DNA of 26,562 nucleotides from Flavobacterium sp. (GCA_030151255.1 JASLED010000054.1:1-26562); one strand, 5' to 3'; shown: positions 7,662 to 16,188, counted from the first letter of the stretch. The notes: generated by a model not told the origin, from the letters alone. Numbers and translations: made by a program.

Positions 7662-9203
7662 ATGAATTCAAAAATTGAAAAATTAAAAGATATACAAGCA
7701 CAAGCTAAGTTAGGCGGAGGTCAAAAAAGAATTGACACCCAACATAGCAAAGGCAAATTAACAGCAAGAGAACGTATTGAATATGTTTTAGACGAAGGTT
7801 CTTTTGAAGAAATAGGAATGTTAGTAACTCATCGTACAACTGACTTTGGTATGGACAAGGAAGTTTATTATGGAGATGGTGTTGTAACAGGATACGGAAC
7901 AATTGACGGAAGATTGGTTTACATCTTTGCACAAGATTTTACTGTTTTTGGTGGAGCTTTGTCTGAAACTCACGCAGAAAAAATCTGTAAAGTAATGGAT
8001 ATGGCCCTAAAAATGGGTGCACCAATGATTGGACTAAACGATTCTGGTGGAGCGCGTATTCAAGAAGGCGTACGCTCATTGGGCGGATATGCAGATATCT
8101 TCTACAGAAACGTACAAGCTTCTGGGGTAATTCCTCAAATTTCAGCTATTATGGGGCCTTGTGCAGGTGGAGCGGTTTATTCTCCTGCGATGACCGATTT
8201 TACTATGATGGTAGAAGGATCGAGCTATATGTTTGTTACTGGGCCAAACGTGGTGAAAACAGTTACAAACGAAGAAGTTACTTCTGAAGAATTAGGAGGA
8301 GCAAGTACGCATTCTACTAAATCGGGAGTAGCACACACTACATCGCCAAACGACGTGGCTTGCTTGGAAGATGTAAAAAAATTGTTGTCGTATTTACCGC
8401 AAAACAACAACGAAAAACCAGCAAATTTACCTTATGCTGTAGCTAATGAATTCCGTTATGAGTTAGATACTTTAGTTCCTGAAAGTGCCAACAAACCTTA
8501 CGATATGAAAGAAGTAATTCAACATATCATTGACGAAGATTCTTTCTTTGAAATTCACAAAGATTACGCAGAAAACATTGTAGTAGGATTTGCTCGTTTG
8601 GGAGGAAAAAGCGTTGGAATTGTTGCCAACAACCCAATGTTCTTAGCGGGATGTTTGGATGTAAACAGCTCAATAAAAGCGGCGCGTTTTACAAGATTCT
8701 GTGATGCCTTCAATATTCCATTATTGGTATTGGTAGACGTACCAGGATTTTTACCAGGAACTGACCAAGAGTGGAACGGAATTATTGTTCACGGAGCAAA
8801 ATTACTATATGCTTTAAGTGAAGCTACTGTTCCAAAAGTAACGGTAATTACTCGTAAAGCTTATGGTGGTGCTTATGACGTAATGAACTCAAAACACATT
8901 GGAGCGGATATGAACTTTGCTTGGCCAAATGCAGAAATTGCTGTAATGGGAGCAAAAGGAGCAAGTGAAATTATCTTCAAAAAAGAAATTGCAGAAGCAG
9001 CTGATCCTGCGGCAAAATTAGCAGAAAAAGAAGCAGAATACGCAGACAAATTTGCTACGCCTTACAGAGCAGCGCAACGCGGATTTATTGATGAAGTAAT
9101 CCTACCAAACGAAACGCGTAGAAAGTTACTTAAAGCATTTGCTATGTTAGAAAATAAAGAAGTACAACTTCCGAATAGAAAACACGGAAATATTCCTTTG
9201 TAA
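7662..9203 (+). CDS. Acyl-CoA carboxylase carboxyltransferase (beta) subunit, propionyl-CoA type
   Basis: This 513-residue crotonase-fold carboxyltransferase moves the carboxyl group from biotin to an acyl-CoA, most likely propionyl-CoA to give methylmalonyl-CoA. It contains both halves of the family. The first holds GKLTARERIEYVLDEGSFEE, FGGALSETHAEKICKVMD, SGGARIQEG and GPCAGGAVYSPA. The second holds DVPGFLPGTDQEWNGIIVHG, ITRKAYGGAYDVM and AVMGAKGASEIIF. The size and single-chain form match PccB/MmdA-like proteins and not the split AccA/AccD of fatty acid synthesis. The adjacent biotin carboxylase argues for an ATP-using carboxylase, not a Na+-pumping decarboxylase. The operon ends in a terminator directly after this gene. 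Confidence 0.93.
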   Translation: MNSKIEKLKDIQAQAKLGGGQKRIDTQHSKGKLTARERIEYVLDEGSFEEIGMLVTHRTTDFGMDKEVYYGDGVVTGYGTIDGRLVYIFAQDFTVFGGALSETHAEKICKVMDMALKMGAPMIGLNDSGGARIQEGVRSLGGYADIFYRNVQASGVIPQISAIMGPCAGGAVYSPAMTDFTMMVEGSSYMFVTGPNVVKTVTNEEVTSEELGGASTHSTKSGVAHTTSPNDVACLEDVKKLLSYLPQNNNEKPANLPYAVANEFRYELDTLVPESANKPYDMKEVIQHIIDEDSFFEIHKDYAENIVVGFARLGGKSVGIVANNPMFLAGCLDVNSSIKAARFTRFCDAFNIPLLVLVDVPGFLPGTDQEWNGIIVHGAKLLYALSEATVPKVTVITRKAYGGAYDVMNSKHIGADMNFAWPNAEIAVMGAKGASEIIFKKEIAEAADPAAKLAEKEAEYADKFATPYRAAQRGFIDEVILPNETRRKLLKAFAMLENKEVQLPNRKHGNIPL

Positions 9204-9209
9204 TAATTC

Positions 9210-9240
9210 AAAAGCCATCCCTATCGGATGGCTTTTTTTT
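9210..9240 (+). terminator. Terminator after the carboxylase operon
   Basis: Stem AAAAGCCATCC (9210-9220) / GGATGGCTTTT (9226-9236), loop CTATC, and a T run to 9240. The A run on its left side could also stop transcription from the minus-strand lipoprotein gene whose stop codon is 22 bases away. Confidence 0.9.
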
Positions 9241-9261
9241 ATAAAATATTATCGTAAACAA

Positions 9262-9903
9262 TTACTTTTTTGTAATAAGTCCTTCACATTCAATAATATC
9301 AAAATATTGTTCAGTAATTGTATTATTGTTAGCGTCAATACTTAAATCTAAAATATACAAAAAGTTCAACTGCTCTATCTTTGTCAATGTAGCAGTGCGT
9401 TTTCGTAACTTTTTACCCATAAAAGTTCCGGAAAATAAATAAATATTCCATTTTTTAGGTTGGCTTTGGTTTTCTTGATAATACACTCTTTCAGAACTTT
9501 GAATAATATAATTTTTTATTGGTAAAAAATCTTCTGCTGAAACAGGATCCCAATAAGAAACATCCTCTCCCTTATTCATATCATCAAAAATATAGCGAAT
9601 ATCATCAAAACAACTTATCTTAAAATATTGGCTGTTTTCTATATCCTCAAAATACACCGTGCTAACTTGACTGCCAAAATAACTAATATACTTGCAAATT
9701 TCTTCTAGACTTTTAAAAGTGTAAATACTAACATTATCGGCGTCTAAATAAGGCTGATAATAAACTAATCGTTCTTTATTTTCCGCTATAACGTCAATTT
9801 TAGACTTAGTCCCGGTTATCAACCTCATCATAGGTTGACATCCTGAAAGAAAAATGACTAATCCAAAGTAAACAATCATTCGGCAATTAGAATTATTGAA
9901 CAT
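9262..9903 (-). CDS. Predicted lipoprotein of unknown function
   Basis: I do not recognise a family. Read from the ATG at 9903 the protein is 213 residues long. It has a lipoprotein signal peptide, a single Arg before the hydrophobic run IVYFGLVIFLSGC, and a lipobox cysteine at position 22. The mature part is rich in Tyr, Asp and Ile, with no repeats or membrane helices (phrases such as YYQPYLDADNVSIYTF and KISCFDDIRYIFDD). It probably sits as a small soluble domain on a membrane. A start at 9942 would add 13 residues (MMMINSVTLSVKE); I prefer 9903 because a shorter n-region suits a signal peptide. It diverges from the metal-efflux operon, which does not prove a link. Confidence 0.6.
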   Translation of the reverse strand: MFNNSNCRMIVYFGLVIFLSGCQPMMRLITGTKSKIDVIAENKERLVYYQPYLDADNVSIYTFKSLEEICKYISYFGSQVSTVYFEDIENSQYFKISCFDDIRYIFDDMNKGEDVSYWDPVSAEDFLPIKNYIIQSSERVYYQENQSQPKKWNIYLFSGTFMGKKLRKRTATLTKIEQLNFLYILDLSIDANNNTITEQYFDIIECEGLITKK

Positions 9904-9980
9904 CTCTTTTACTGATAAAGTGACGGAATTGATCATCATCAAAACAACTAATAATTATTTTTTCATGAAAAAATAATTTT

Positions 9981-10029
9981 AAAGGTTGGTTCATCTATTA
10001 AATAGACGCAACTACTTATAAAAGGTTGG
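9981..10029. repeat. Direct repeat AAAGGTTGG, 40-bp period, upstream of the efflux operon
   Basis: AAAGGTTGG occurs at 9981-9989 and again at 10021-10029, exactly 40 bases apart (near four helical turns). It lies in the 280-base region between the divergent lipoprotein and efflux genes. The rest of this region is AT-rich with no open reading frame. It could be a pair of regulator sites, but this is inference. Confidence 0.4.
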
Positions 10030-10149
10030 GTAATAAATATAAAAAAACTTTCACTTATATAATTTAAAATTGCAATCAAGAATTCTTTTACAACTATTTT
10101 GAGTCTTTACAAATAATTATCCTGAACGCTATTAATCTAATATATTACT

Positions 10150-10157
10150 TACCTTTG
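10150..10157 (+). promoter_or_regulatory. -7 box of the metal-efflux operon
   Basis: TACCTTTG matches TAnnTTTG and lies 26 bases before the GTG start of the first gene. No TTTG is seen 19 bases upstream, so activation by a regulator or another sigma factor may be needed. Confidence 0.5.
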
Positions 10158-10183
10158 TTGCAGTTTCAATTAATTAACGCATT

Positions 10184-10561
10184 GTGAAAAGAAAATTAAC
10201 CATCATTTTAATGGTATTATTTCTTACAACAACGACAGAATTGGGTCAGTTGTTGAGGTTTCCTCTGCTTATTGAACACTTTGTAGAGCACAAGGATAAA
10301 AAGCCAGAATTGTCATTTTGGGGATTTTTACAAATTCATTATGACAACAATCACAAAGAAGAAGGAGATCCTATTGATGAAAAACTTCCTTTTGTATCTC
10401 ATGTTTCTATTATTCATTTAATAGCAACTACTCCACCCACTATCTTAAAGATCGATAAAATAAAAATTCCTACCAATAATACCAGAGTAGAAACTTTTCA
10501 TGATTTAGTCTTAGAGAGTAATTATCTATCTTCTATTTGGCAACCGCCAAAACACTGTTAA
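10184..10561 (+). CDS. Small exported His-containing protein at the head of the metal-efflux operon
   Basis: This 125-residue protein begins MKRKLTIILMVLFL, a signal-peptide-like start, and has no later membrane helix. The mature part contains several histidines (EHFVEHK, QIHYDNNHK, SHVSIIH, PPKHC). I recall proteins with the phrases LLRxPLLIEHFxEHK and LPF-(K/V)SH, ending WQPPK, placed directly before RND metal pumps in other flavobacteria, so this looks like a conserved accessory gene and not a chance ORF. A periplasmic metal-binding or sensing role is plausible but unproven. The start is GTG (10184); the next in-frame ATG would remove the positive n-region. It lies 78 bases before the pump gene with no terminator between them. 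Confidence 0.7.
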   Translation: MKRKLTIILMVLFLTTTTELGQLLRFPLLIEHFVEHKDKKPELSFWGFLQIHYDNNHKEEGDPIDEKLPFVSHVSIIHLIATTPPTILKIDKIKIPTNNTRVETFHDLVLESNYLSSIWQPPKHC

Positions 10562-10639
10562 TACAATTAGCTTTTAATTCTGTGGTTTCATTTTAATTAA
10601 TGTATTCCACACATTACTAATGTATTAATATAAATTTTC

Positions 10640-13600
10640 ATGTTAAATAAAATTATTGAGTATTCTGTAAAGAATAAACTCATTATTGGCTTAATGGTTT
10701 TAGGCCTAATCTGTGTTGGTATTTATCAAACAACCAAACTTCCTATTGACGCTGTGCCTGATATTACAGACAATCAAGTACAAGTTATTACTGTAGCACC
10801 CAATTATGGAGCAACAGATATTGAGCGTTTAGTAACTTTTCCTATTGAACAAGCAAATAGCAATATTCCAGGTATGAAAAGTATTCGTAGCTTTTCTCGA
10901 TTTGGATTATCACTTATCACAATCGTTTTTGAAGAAGATGTAGATATTTACTGGGCGCGTCAGCAAGTGAGCGAACGTTTACAACAAGTAAAACAAGATA
11001 TTCCGCAAGAAGTTGGACAACCAGAGCTTGGTCCTGTGTCTACTGGATTAGGAGAAATTTATCAATATGTTGTTCGTCCAGACAAAGGCTACGAAAACAA
11101 ATATGATTTAACTGAACTTCGCTCTATTCAAGACTGGATTGTTCGTCGTCAATTAATTGCCGTAAAAGGTGTAGCAGAAGTAAGTAGTTTTGGAGGAAAA
11201 TTGAAACAATACGAAATTGCAGTCAATCCTACACAATTAGATGCTTTTGGTATTACAATTAACGATGTATTTAATGCCTTAAACCTCAACAACGAAAATA
11301 CCGGTGGAGCCTATATCGAAAAAGGCCCAACAGTATTATACATCCGTACCGAAGGATTAATTGGCAATATATCAGATATTGAAAACATAGCTATTCCTAT
11401 CAAAAACAGCCAAGTTCCACTCTTAATTAAAGATGTTGCCAAAGTAAAAATTGGTCATGCAACTCGATTTGGAGCAATGACATACAACGATCAAGGTGAA
11501 GTAGCTGGAGGAATTGTGATGATGTTAAAAGGAGAAAACAGCAACAACGTTATTAAAGATGTTAAAGCAAAAGTTGCTGAAATTCAGAAAACACTTCCGG
11601 AAGGAGTAACTATCGAACCTTTCCTTGACCGCACAAAAATGGTTAATAATGCCATCGGAACCGTAGAAACTAACTTATTAGAAGGTGCTTTAATTGTGGT
11701 TTTAGTTTTGGTGCTTTTTTTAGGCAACTTACGTGCCGGATTATTAGTTGCCTCTGTTATTCCGTTAGCAATGCTTTTTGCTATTTCTATGATGAATTTA
11801 TTCGGTGTTAGTGGAAACTTAATGAGTTTAGGCGCGTTAGATTTTGGACTAATCATTGATGGAGCTGTAATTATTGTAGAAGCCGTCCTCCATCAATTTA
11901 GCCACAACAATAAATTCAAGAAAAACGCATTGCTTAAACAAGATGAAATGAACAAAACTGTTGTTCAATCTGCTTCAAAAATGATGAACAGTGCTGTTTT
12001 CGGACAAATCATTATCCTGATTGTATATATTCCTATTCTAACGTTGGAAGGAATTGAAGGAAAAATGTTTAAACCTATGGCACAAACAGTGGCCTTCGCC
12101 TTATTAGGTGCATTTTTATTATCGCTTACTTATATTCCAATGATGAGTTCTTTAATACTCAGCAGAAAAATAAGCAATCAACCCAATTTTGCCGATCGCA
12201 TTATGGCAAAACTTGAAAAAACCTATCAAAAAGCATTAGTTAAAGTATTAGAAATACCTAAAATCATTTACACTATTGTTTTCATTTTATTTGCCTATGC
12301 CATTTACATCCTTTCTACCTTAGGTGGAGAATTTATTCCTTCTTTAGAAGAAGGCGATTTTGCTATTGATACCAAGGTACTCAACGGAAGTAACCTAAAC
12401 ACAACTGTAGAAAGCACGCAAAAAGCCGTACACATTTTACTAACAAAGTTTCCAGAAGTAGAAAAAGTTGTAACCAAAATAGGAAGTAGCGAAGTGCCAA
12501 CCGATCCAATGCCAATGGACGCTAGTGATATGATGGTAATTTTGAAAGATAAAAAAGAATGGACATCTGCCGAAAGTTTTCCTGAGTTGGCCGATAAAAT
12601 GGGTAAAGCCTTGGAAGAAGTGCCAGGAATTACAGTCGGATTTCAATTTCCTGTACAAATGCGTTTTAACGAATTAATGACAGGAGCAAGACAAGATGTT
12701 GTAGTAAAAGTTTTTGGTGATGATTTGGATACATTAGCGGCTACTGCGGCTGAAATTGGTCAAATTGTAAACACCATAAAAGGCGCTGTAAATTTATATG
12801 TAGAGCCAGTAACTGGAATGCCACAATTAATTATTGATTATGATAGGCAAGCCATTGCCAGACATCAGCTATCAATTGTTGATATCAACCGCGTAATCAA
12901 TGCTTCATTAGCTGGTCAAAGCACAGGGGTTGTTTACGAAGGTGAACGTCGTTTTGACATGATGGTTCGTTTTGATGCCGATCAACGAAAAGACTTAAAA
13001 GATATTCAAAACATATTAATTGCAACACCCAATGGAAATCAAGTTCCGCTAAGTCAATTGGCTAATGTTCAAATCAAAGAAGGTCCAAATCAAATTCAAC
13101 GTGAAAATGCTCAACGCAGAATTTTTGTTGGATTTAATGTAAAAGACCGCGATGTACAAAGCATTGTAGAAGAATTACAACAAAAAGTAGAAGCTAAAAT
13201 AAAACTCCCTACTGGCTATTCTATTACTTATGGAGGTCAATTTGAAAATCTAAACGAAGCAAAAGAACGTTTAGCTATTGCTGTGCCATTGGCTTTAGTT
13301 TTAATTTTTGTACTGTTATTCTTTGCGTTTAGAAAAATCAAAGAATGTTTGATGATTTTTACAGCCATTCCATTATCTATAATTGGAGGAGTATTTTTAC
13401 TTGCCCTGAGGGGAATGCCTTTTAGTATAAGCGCTGGTGTTGGCTTCATTGCCTTATTTGGTGTAGCCGTTTTAAACGGAATTGTATTAATTGCTGAGTT
13501 TAATCGATTGCAACAATCTGGAATTACAAACATTGTATATATCGTAGTTCGCGGCGCAAAAAGTAGATTGCGCCCTGTATTAATGACCGCTTCTGTTGCA

Positions 13601-14989
13601 TCTTTTGGTTTTTTACCAATGGCATTGAGCAACGGTGCAGGTGCAGAAGTACAACGTCCGTTGGCAACAGTTGTTATTGGTGGATTAATTCTTGCTACAT
13701 TTTTAACCTTATTTATTTTGCCTTTATTATATATCACATTCGAACAAAAACTATCTTTTTCTTTCAAAAAGAAAAAGATAGCAACCACTATTATCGCTTT
13801 TTTCCTTTTTGCCAATGGAGCTATTTTTGCTCAAAAACCTATTCATTTAGAAGAAGCCATTCAAACAGCAATAGATAAAAACCAATCTGTACGCACCGAA
13901 AAGTTACGTACTGCATATGCAAAAGCGTTTATAAAAACGTCAACAGATATTCCGCAAACTTCTATTCACACTGGATTCGGGCAAATAAATGGTCCGCAAA
14001 CCGATAATACATTCGGAATAAGTCAAGACTTTGCATTTCCTACAGTTTATAGTCACCAAAAGAAGGTACATAATGCAGAATACCAAAAAAGTATTTTTAA
14101 TCTAGAATTAAAAACATTTGAAATCAAAAATGAAATAATTCAAAGTTTTTATGATTATGCTTACTGGCAACAAAAAGAAGATTTATTACTAAATGCAGAT
14201 AGTTTGTACACCAAATTTTACAACAAAGCTACCTTGCGTTTAAAAACAGGTGAAAGCAATATTATTGAACAAACCACAGCCAAAAATCAATTAATTAAAA
14301 TTCAAGCACAAGTTAGAGAAATACAAGCTGCTAAAAGTTTAATAACACTTCAACTAAAATATCTTTTGAATACAGAAGAAGCAATTTTTCCTATACTTGA
14401 AGATCAAAAAATAACGTTATTGCAGTTAGAGCAGAATATCGAACAACACACTATTGTAAAAATTGCCGAACAAAACAAAGCACTTTCAACAGCCAATACC
14501 AAATTAGAACAGGCCAAATTATTACCCAATTTACAAGTAACCTACAATAATAGCAGCTTTGTAGGATTAGCAAACAACGATGTGTATTACAATAGAAATG
14601 ATCGTTTTCATTCTTTTCAGGCTGGATTGACCTTGCCCATTTTTAATTTTGGACAAAGAGGAAAAATTAAAGCAGCCAAACAAGCAGAAGAAATTGCAGC
14701 ATCTGAATTAGAAAATACAAAACAAACATTAGCCAATCGTTATCAACAATTGTTGACAAATTTGACAACTGCTCAACAAACTCTAAATAGTTATCAACAA
14801 CAAAACACCATACAATCGAATATTATTATTAAAACAGCCGAATTGCAATTTATAAATGGTGAAATAAATTATTTAGAATATGTAATTCTTACTAATCAGG
14901 CTTTAGATTACATCAGTAGCTACTTAGATGCATTAAAACAATACAACGATGTTGTTATTCAAATCAATTACCTAACTTCAAATAACTAA
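10640..14989 (+). CDS. CzcA-like heavy-metal RND pump fused to a TolC-like outer-membrane channel
   Basis: This 1449-residue protein joins two normally separate parts. Residues 1 to about 1040 are a complete HME-RND pump, with the N-terminal helix and LPIDAVPDITDNQVQV. Proton-relay helix TM4 reads DFGLIIDGAVIIVEA (D401, D407, E414), matching D402, D408 and E415 of Cupriavidus CzcA. The GEFIPSLEEGDFAI porter segment and the late helices are present. This motif is CzcA-like (divalent metals), not CusA-like. KKKK (1043-1046) and a hydrophobic run ending AIFA-Q (cleavage predicted between A1064 and Q1065) then form an internal signal peptide. About 385 residues of TolC-family channel follow (EEAIQTAIDKN, coiled coils, GLTLPIFNFGQRGKIKAA). 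There is no Met codon near the junction, so separate translation of the channel seems unlikely. The adaptor gene starts four bases after the stop. Confidence 0.92.
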   Translation: MLNKIIEYSVKNKLIIGLMVLGLICVGIYQTTKLPIDAVPDITDNQVQVITVAPNYGATDIERLVTFPIEQANSNIPGMKSIRSFSRFGLSLITIVFEEDVDIYWARQQVSERLQQVKQDIPQEVGQPELGPVSTGLGEIYQYVVRPDKGYENKYDLTELRSIQDWIVRRQLIAVKGVAEVSSFGGKLKQYEIAVNPTQLDAFGITINDVFNALNLNNENTGGAYIEKGPTVLYIRTEGLIGNISDIENIAIPIKNSQVPLLIKDVAKVKIGHATRFGAMTYNDQGEVAGGIVMMLKGENSNNVIKDVKAKVAEIQKTLPEGVTIEPFLDRTKMVNNAIGTVETNLLEGALIVVLVLVLFLGNLRAGLLVASVIPLAMLFAISMMNLFGVSGNLMSLGALDFGLIIDGAVIIVEAVLHQFSHNNKFKKNALLKQDEMNKTVVQSASKMMNSAVFGQIIILIVYIPILTLEGIEGKMFKPMAQTVAFALLGAFLLSLTYIPMMSSLILSRKISNQPNFADRIMAKLEKTYQKALVKVLEIPKIIYTIVFILFAYAIYILSTLGGEFIPSLEEGDFAIDTKVLNGSNLNTTVESTQKAVHILLTKFPEVEKVVTKIGSSEVPTDPMPMDASDMMVILKDKKEWTSAESFPELADKMGKALEEVPGITVGFQFPVQMRFNELMTGARQDVVVKVFGDDLDTLAATAAEIGQIVNTIKGAVNLYVEPVTGMPQLIIDYDRQAIARHQLSIVDINRVINASLAGQSTGVVYEGERRFDMMVRFDADQRKDLKDIQNILIATPNGNQVPLSQLANVQIKEGPNQIQRENAQRRIFVGFNVKDRDVQSIVEELQQKVEAKIKLPTGYSITYGGQFENLNEAKERLAIAVPLALVLIFVLLFFAFRKIKECLMIFTAIPLSIIGGVFLLALRGMPFSISAGVGFIALFGVAVLNGIVLIAEFNRLQQSGITNIVYIVVRGAKSRLRPVLMTASVASFGFLPMALSNGAGAEVQRPLATVVIGGLILATFLTLFILPLLYITFEQKLSFSFKKKKIATTIIAFFLFANGAIFAQKPIHLEEAIQTAIDKNQSVRTEKLRTAYAKAFIKTSTDIPQTSIHTGFGQINGPQTDNTFGISQDFAFPTVYSHQKKVHNAEYQKSIFNLELKTFEIKNEIIQSFYDYAYWQQKEDLLLNADSLYTKFYNKATLRLKTGESNIIEQTTAKNQLIKIQAQVREIQAAKSLITLQLKYLLNTEEAIFPILEDQKITLLQLEQNIEQHTIVKIAEQNKALSTANTKLEQAKLLPNLQVTYNNSSFVGLANNDVYYNRNDRFHSFQAGLTLPIFNFGQRGKIKAAKQAEEIAASELENTKQTLANRYQQLLTNLTTAQQTLNSYQQQNTIQSNIIIKTAELQFINGEINYLEYVILTNQALDYISSYLDALKQYNDVVIQINYLTSNN
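13751..13781 (+). repeat. Perfect 14-bp inverted repeat at the RND/TolC junction
   Basis: CTATCTTTTTCTTT (13751-13764) and AAAGAAAAAGATAG (13768-13781) are exact reverse complements separated by CAA. The repeat encodes LSFSFKKKKI, the boundary between the last pump helix and the internal signal peptide. There is no following U run, so it is not an ordinary terminator. An RNA hairpin here is inferred. Confidence 0.75.
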
Positions 14990-14993
14990 GCTT

Positions 14994-16154
14994 ATGTTGA
15001 CTTTCAAATTATATAAAAAATATATTATTACAGGAACTATACTTTTTCTTTCTGCATTTATTTTCACACAATGCAAAAACAAAAATACTGATACAGAAGA
15101 AGTTATAATAAAAGAAGAAACTGATATTGTAACATTGACCGATGCTCAAATGAAACATGCTGCAATAGAAACCACAAAATTACAAGAGCAGAATATTGCA
15201 ACAGTTTTGAAATTAAATGGAAAAATTGATGTTCCGCCGCAAAACCTAATTTCCATTACAAATCCGTTGGGCGGTTATGTAAAACAAACAAAATTAATTC
15301 CAGGAATGCACATTAAAAAAGGAGAACTAATTGCAACGATGGAAGATCCGAAATACATTGAATTACAACAAAACTATTTAATTGCACAAGACAAATATGA
15401 ATTGGCAAAATTAGATTTTCAGCGCCAAAAAGAACTAAATGCCAGCCAAGCAAGCAGCGATAAAGTTTTGCAAATTGCACAAGCGGAAATGAGTACACAA
15501 CGCATTACCATGAATGCTATTGCACAACAATTAAGCTTAATTAATATTAATCCCTCAAAACTTACCGCAAATAATATTTCAAAAACAATTGCCATTTATA
15601 GCCCAATTAACGGATTTGTAAGTAATGCATATGTAAATGTTGGAAAATATGTAACACCTTCGGATGTAATGTTTGAATTAATTGACCCAACAGATATTCA
15701 CTTAAACCTAAAAGTGTACGAAAAAGACTTGCAAAAGTTGGCTGTTGGCCAAAAAGTAATGAGTTTTACAAATACAAATCCATCTAAAAAATACGAAGGA
15801 GATATTATCTTAATCAGTATGGATGTTAGCTCAGAAGGAACTTCGGAAGTACATTGTCATTTCGACACTTTTGAAAAAACTTTAATTCCAGGAATGTATA
15901 TGAATGCAGAAATTGATACGCATTCAACATTAACCGAATCGTTACCTGAAGAAAGTGTAGTTTATTTCGAAGGACAACATTTTGTTTTTATTGAAATTAG
16001 CAAACAAACCTATCAGATGTTTCCTGTAAAAATTGGCGAAACCGAAGCTGGATTTACAGCAATTATAAACAGCAATGATTTAAAAAACAAAAACATTGTT
16101 GCTAAAGGTGCTTACACTTTATTAATGAAATTAAGAAATACGGAAGAAGAATAA
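14994..16154 (+). CDS. RND efflux periplasmic adaptor (membrane-fusion) lipoprotein, CzcB-like
   Basis: This 386-residue adaptor would bridge the inner-membrane pump and the outer-membrane channel encoded by the preceding fused gene. It has a signal peptide with a probable lipobox cysteine at C27 (IFTQCKN), so it is likely lipid-anchored. It then shows the family order. The beta-barrel/lipoyl half is ALNG-type text (TVLKLNGKIDVPPQNLISIT, GGYVKQTKLIPGMHIKKGELIATMEDPKYIELQ). A coiled-coil hairpin follows (about 125-175), then the second lipoyl strand IYSPINGFVSNAYVNVGKYV, a barrel domain and the membrane-proximal end. It lacks an obvious His-rich metal-binding tail. The operon order pump-channel then adaptor is unusual but works with the fusion. 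Confidence 0.9.
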   Translation: MLTFKLYKKYIITGTILFLSAFIFTQCKNKNTDTEEVIIKEETDIVTLTDAQMKHAAIETTKLQEQNIATVLKLNGKIDVPPQNLISITNPLGGYVKQTKLIPGMHIKKGELIATMEDPKYIELQQNYLIAQDKYELAKLDFQRQKELNASQASSDKVLQIAQAEMSTQRITMNAIAQQLSLININPSKLTANNISKTIAIYSPINGFVSNAYVNVGKYVTPSDVMFELIDPTDIHLNLKVYEKDLQKLAVGQKVMSFTNTNPSKKYEGDIILISMDVSSEGTSEVHCHFDTFEKTLIPGMYMNAEIDTHSTLTESLPEESVVYFEGQHFVFIEISKQTYQMFPVKIGETEAGFTAIINSNDLKNKNIVAKGAYTLLMKLRNTEEE

Positions 16155-16156
16155 CT

Positions 16157-16188
16157 AAAAAGTCCAGCAATGTGCTGGACTTTTTTTT
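16157..16188 (+). terminator. Terminator after the efflux operon
   Basis: Stem AAAAAGTCCAGCA (16157-16169) / TGCTGGACTTTTT (16173-16185) with loop ATG and a T run to 16188. It also serves as the likely 3' end of the convergent lipoprotein gene, whose stop codon overlaps the T run. Confidence 0.9.

Noticed and set aside
9943..10149. Search for a small gene or RNA between the lipoprotein and the efflux operon
   Set aside because: There are stops in every frame and no convincing hairpins; only the direct repeat is worth noting.
13237..13815. Minus-strand 192-codon ORF opposite the RND pump
   Set aside because: It is fully antisense to a strongly conserved pump region; the peptide is a low-complexity K/N/I/T string with no domain. 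Similar antisense ORFs at 11584-11856 and 12440-12658 are shadows too.
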